NCBI RefSeq assembly: GCF_900475315.1
Contig: NZ_LS483369.1
Coordinates: 1,612,001 to 1,676,000, forward strand
From: Neisseria cinerea
GTDB lineage: Bacteria; Pseudomonadota; Gammaproteobacteria; Burkholderiales; Neisseriaceae
Length of the DNA: 64,000 nucleotides
Direction: 5' to 3'
Positions within the stretch are counted from its first letter, which is position 1, and every line of letters starts with the position of its first letter. This document shows, one piece after another, positions 61,420 to 64,000 of this stretch. Under the pieces are notes generated by a model. That model was given only the letters and a program-made list of their open reading frames with translations. It ran no database searches and had not been told where the DNA came from. The position numbers and the translations under genes were made by a program.

Positions 61420-61453
61420 AAATTAACCGGCCTTGTGCTGGTTAATTTTTTTG
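61420..61453 (+). terminator. Terminator between tRNA-Trp and secE
   Basis: AAATTAACC...GGTTAATTTTTTT stem-loop with a T-run. A TATAAT within TTTATAATTC at 61458-61463 just after it may serve secE. Confidence 0.82.
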
Positions 61454-61527
61454 TATTTATAATTCGGTAAATTCTCTTGCCATTTGTATGGATCAAGAAA
61501 AGTCAGATACTGTAGTGGGTAAATAAT

Positions 61528-61806
61528 ATGACAGAACATACGTCTGAGAAAAAGACTGCCAAGGTAGGTCAGTTGGTCGAGGGGAATAAGGAGCCTTCAT
61601 CCAATATTGGTAGGGAAGGGCTCTTCGCATATTTCTCAAACTCTTGGTTAGAGTTTAAAAAAGTAGTTTGGCCCAAGCGAGAAGATGCTGTCAAAATGAC
61701 TATGTTTGTTATAGTGTTTGTAGCTGTGCTTTCTATATTTATCTATGCGGCAGATACGGCAATCTCATGGTTATTTTTTGATGTGTTGCTGAGAAGGGAA
61801 GGTTAA
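61528..61806 (+). CDS. secE: Preprotein translocase subunit SecE
   Basis: 92-residue SecYEG subunit with the conserved amphipathic [13 protein letters not shown]-type segment (here [16 protein letters not shown]) and one C-terminal transmembrane helix (about 58-85). It is the short, single-helix form unlike the three-helix enteric SecE. Followed after one base by nusG. Confidence 0.95.
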   Translation: MTEHTSEKKTAKVGQLVEGNKEPSSNIGREGLFAYFSNSWLEFKKVVWPKREDAVKMTMFVIVFVAVLSIFIYAADTAISWLFFDVLLRREG

Positions 61807-61807
61807 A

Positions 61808-62344
61808 ATGGCAAAAAAATGGTATGTTGTACAAGCGTATTCAGGATTTGAGAAGAATGTCCAACGAACATTGGAAGAGAGAATTGCCCGTGAGGAGATG
61901 GGAGATTATTTCGGACAAATTCTGGTACCTGTAGAGAAAGTTGTTGATATTCGCAATGGTCGTAAGACTATTAGTGAAAGAAAGTCATATCCGGGGTATG
62001 TGTTGGTGGAAATGGAAATGACGGATGATTCTTGGTATCTTGTAAAGAGTACGCCTCGTGTTTCCGGATTTATCGGAGGAACGGCTAATAAACCCATGCC
62101 TATTAGCCAAAGAGAAGCTGAAATTATTTTGCAGCAGGTTCAAACTGGTGCTGAGAAACCCAAACCAAAAATCGAATTTGAAGTTGGTCAGCAGATACGT
62201 GTGAATGAGGGACCGTTTGCCGATTTTAATGGTGTTGTTGATGAAGTTAATTATGAGCGGAACAAGTTGCGTGTATCTGTTCAGATATTTGGTCGTGAAA
62301 CACCTGTCGAGCTGGAGTTTGGGCAAGTTGAGAAGATTAACTAA
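61808..62344 (+). CDS. nusG: Transcription elongation/antitermination factor NusG
   Basis: 178-residue factor: NGN domain with [18 protein letters not shown] and [10 protein letters not shown], and C-terminal KOW domain ([16 protein letters not shown]). Located one base after secE, as in most bacteria. AT-rich codon use compared with the ribosomal genes that follow. Confidence 0.97.
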   Translation: MAKKWYVVQAYSGFEKNVQRTLEERIAREEMGDYFGQILVPVEKVVDIRNGRKTISERKSYPGYVLVEMEMTDDSWYLVKSTPRVSGFIGGTANKPMPISQREAEIILQQVQTGAEKPKPKIEFEVGQQIRVNEGPFADFNGVVDEVNYERNKLRVSVQIFGRETPVELEFGQVEKIN

Positions 62345-62389
62345 TTTTATACTTGAAAAATAAGTATTAAAACGATAAAATTAAAAATT

Positions 62390-62445
62390 AATTTGGGGAG
62401 CGGAAATGGTTCCGCGTTATACCCGTTTCTAGGAGTCCTATAAAA
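62390..62445 (+). promoter_or_regulatory. rplKA leader, likely L1 autoregulatory site
   Basis: GCGGAA-ATGG-TTCCGC forms a perfect hairpin (62400-62415), flanked by GGGG and CCCG that may pair. L1 of this operon is known to repress translation by binding a 23S-like site in the leader; the fit here is inferred. Confidence 0.5.
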
Positions 62446-62880
62446 GTGGCAAAGAAAATTATCGGCTACATTAAACTGCAAATTCCTGCAGGTAAAGCCA
62501 ATCCATCTCCCCCAGTTGGTCCTGCTTTGGGTCAACGTGGTTTGAATATCATGGAATTCTGTAAAGCATTTAATGCTGCAACCCAAGGTATGGAACCTGG
62601 TTTGCCAATTCCAGTTGTTATTACTGCATTTGCGGATAAATCATTCACTTTTGTGATGAAAACCCCGCCGGCTTCTATCTTGTTGAAAAAAGCTGCCGGT
62701 CTGCAAAAAGGTAGTTCTAATCCTCTGACTAACAAAGTGGGTAAACTGACCCGCGCTCAGTTGGAAGAAATTGCTAAAACTAAAGAGCCTGATTTGACTG
62801 CTGCTGACTTGGATGCTGCTGTTCGTACTATTGCCGGCTCTGCTCGTTCAATGGGTTTGGATGTGGAGGGTGTTGTATAA
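62446..62880 (+). CDS. rplK: 50S ribosomal protein L11
   Basis: 144-residue ribosomal protein starting at GTG with TAGGAG upstream. N-terminal [29 protein letters not shown] and C-terminal rRNA-binding [10 protein letters not shown] are diagnostic (first quoted only in part below the family's key PPVGPALGQ). Overlaps rplA by one base (TAATG). Confidence 0.97.
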
Positions 62881-63575
62881 TGGCTAAAGTATCTAAACGC
62901 TTGAAAGCTCTGCGCTCTTCTGTTGAAGCTAACAAACTGTACGCAATCGACGAAGCAATTGCTTTGGTTAAAAAAGCTGCTACTGCTAAATTTGACGAGT
63001 CTGTTGACGTGTCTTTCAACCTGGGTGTTGACCCTCGTAAATCTGACCAAGTTATTCGTGGTTCAGTCGTTCTGCCTAAAGGTACCGGTAAAACAACTCG
63101 CGTAGCTGTATTTACTCAAGGTGCAAATGCAGATGCTGCTAAAGAAGCTGGTGCAGATATTGTCGGTTTTGAGGATCTGGCAGCTGAAATCAAAGCTGGT
63201 AACCTGAACTTTGACGTTGTTATTGCTTCTCCTGATGCAATGCGTATTGTTGGTCAGTTGGGTACCATCTTGGGTCCTCGTGGTCTGATGCCAAACCCCA
63301 AAGTAGGTACTGTTACTCCTAACGTTGCTGAAGCAGTTAAAAATGCAAAAGCAGGTCAAGTACAATACCGTACAGATAAAGCCGGTATCGTTCACGCAAC
63401 TATCGGTCGTGCTTCTTTCGCTGAAGCTGACTTGAAAGAAAACTTCAATGCGTTGTTGGATGCTATCGTCAAAGCTAAACCTGCTGCTGCTAAAGGTCAG
63501 TATCTGAAAAAAGTTGCTGTATCCAGCACTATGGGTTTGGGTGTTCGCGTTGATACTGCAAGCGTGAACAACTAA
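62880..63575 (+). CDS. rplA: 50S ribosomal protein L1
   Basis: 231-residue protein of the L1 stalk and probable repressor of this operon. Conserved [21 protein letters not shown] and [15 protein letters not shown] are visible. Coupled to rplK by overlapping stop/start. Highly biased codon use. Confidence 0.97.
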   Translation: MAKVSKRLKALRSSVEANKLYAIDEAIALVKKAATAKFDESVDVSFNLGVDPRKSDQVIRGSVVLPKGTGKTTRVAVFTQGANADAAKEAGADIVGFEDLAAEIKAGNLNFDVVIASPDAMRIVGQLGTILGPRGLMPNPKVGTVTPNVAEAVKNAKAGQVQYRTDKAGIVHATIGRASFAEADLKENFNALLDAIVKAKPAAAKGQYLKKVAVSSTMGLGVRVDTASVNN

Positions 63576-63582
63576 GAAATTT

Positions 63583-63798
63583 TCAGGTAATCCGGTTTTC
63601 TGGATTATCTGAATTTGGGCTACTTAAAATTAAGTAGATGTCCAAGACCGTAGGGATCGTAAGATTTAATCGTAACTGCCCTACGCAGACGGTAGTCCTG
63701 AAACACATTGCAAGATTGCTTGTAAGATGTCTTTTTAGGTTACCGCGCTGGTGGGATATCATTTCGGTATCCTGTTTATAAACAGTGGGAGGTAGACC
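63583..63798 (+). promoter_or_regulatory. rplJ leader (L10 autoregulatory structure)
   Basis: About 215 bases between rplA and rplJ. It holds a hairpin CAGGTAATCC...GGATTATCTG (63585-63614), CTACTTAA/TTAAGTAG, and the arms ACCGTAGGG...CCCTACGCAGACGGT of the known L10 leader, which L10-L7/L12 binds to repress translation. Matching to the enteric leader is by eye. Confidence 0.75.
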
Positions 63799-64000
63799 TT
63801 GAGTCTCAATATTGAAACCAAGAAAGTGGCCGTAGAGGAAATTAGCGCAGCAATTGCTAACGCTCAAACTCTCGTAGTCGCTGAATATCGCGGTATCAGT
63901 GTTTCCAGCATGACTGAGCTTCGTGCGAATGCACGTAAAGAAGGCGTTTACTTGCGCGTTCTGAAAAATACTCTGGCTCGTCGCGCAGTAGAGGGTACTT
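63799..64000 (+). CDS. rplJ: 50S ribosomal protein L10 (3' end outside window)
   Basis: First 67 codons of L10, starting at TTG with GGGAGGTAG upstream: [18 protein letters not shown], then [17 protein letters not shown] and [13 protein letters not shown], which bind the L10 site of 23S rRNA. The rare TTG start fits strong translational control through the leader. rplL and rpoBC are expected to follow outside the window. Confidence 0.95.
   Translation, partial: MSLNIETKKVAVEEISAAIANAQTLVVAEYRGISVSSMTELRANARKEGVYLRVLKNTLARRAVEGT

Overview
The window is Neisseria chromosome. It is full of the DNA uptake sequence (DUS, core GCCGTCTGAA, mostly in the 12-mer ATGCCGTCTGAA form), carries a trimodular msrAB (pilB), pilT/pilU, an rRNA operon with a comEA copy behind it, and keeps the pathogenic-Neisseria gene order around glmU, ftsY, dnaJ, pyrBI, def-fmt and tuf-rpl. 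galE is separated from tex by only 124 bp with no capsule genes, so the capsule locus is of the 'null' type. Together with a short, class II-like pilE followed by a second pilin gene, this suggests a human commensal close to N. meningitidis (N. lactamica, N. polysaccharea or N. cinerea type) or a capsule-null meningococcus. Sequence reading alone does not settle the species.

Layout. 1-3.4 kb: efeUOB ferrous-iron uptake (efeU runs in from the left). 3.4-7.8 kb: phnA-like, glmU, a small lipoprotein and a HAD phosphatase on the minus strand, then an orphan thiamine-type binding protein and cinA. 7.9-11.6 kb: msrAB, ftsY, a DUF3079 gene. 11.6-13.3 kb: the pilin locus, with a repeat array, a perfect sigma-54 element, pilE and a second pilin gene. 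13.4-18.0 kb: a YccS-like membrane protein, pilU and pilT. 18.2-20.7 kb: yggS, a lipoprotein, proC, dksA. 20.7-26.4 kb: rrn operon (16S, tRNA-Ile, tRNA-Ala, 23S, 5S), then comEA and a decayed IS1016-like element. 27.9-31.2 kb: dnaJ and an OPT transporter. 31.2-37.3 kb: rfbC-rfbA-rfbB-galE, the capsule-null junction and tex. 37.4-43.9 kb: a cysteine-rich secreted protein, gltS, a LprI-like lipoprotein, fadL, a membrane protein, a 41-residue lipoprotein and a DUF3579-acetyltransferase fusion. 44.1-47.5 kb: pyrBI, a membrane protein and a LysM protein. 47.7-59.7 kb: def-fmt-rsmB-DUF4390-ntrY-ntrX-dprA-smg-topA-rsmD and a ferredoxin. 59.8-64 kb: tRNA-Tyr/Gly/Thr-tuf-tRNA-Trp-secE-nusG-rplK-rplA-rplJ (rplJ runs off the right end).

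Most of the window is core genome. The part that best repays a second look is the pilin promoter region. Six copies of a TGAC-A/C-A5-GTCA dyad lie 120-240 bp upstream of a full-consensus sigma-54 promoter, the usual place for an enhancer-binding protein to act. The one NtrC-family regulator in the window (NtrX) has lost the residues needed to drive sigma-54. Other points of interest are a DUS hairpin that has drifted by compensatory change, a DUS pair that encodes the inter-domain linker of DprA, a zinc-finger-poor DksA, the capsule-null junction and several small unrecognised exported proteins.
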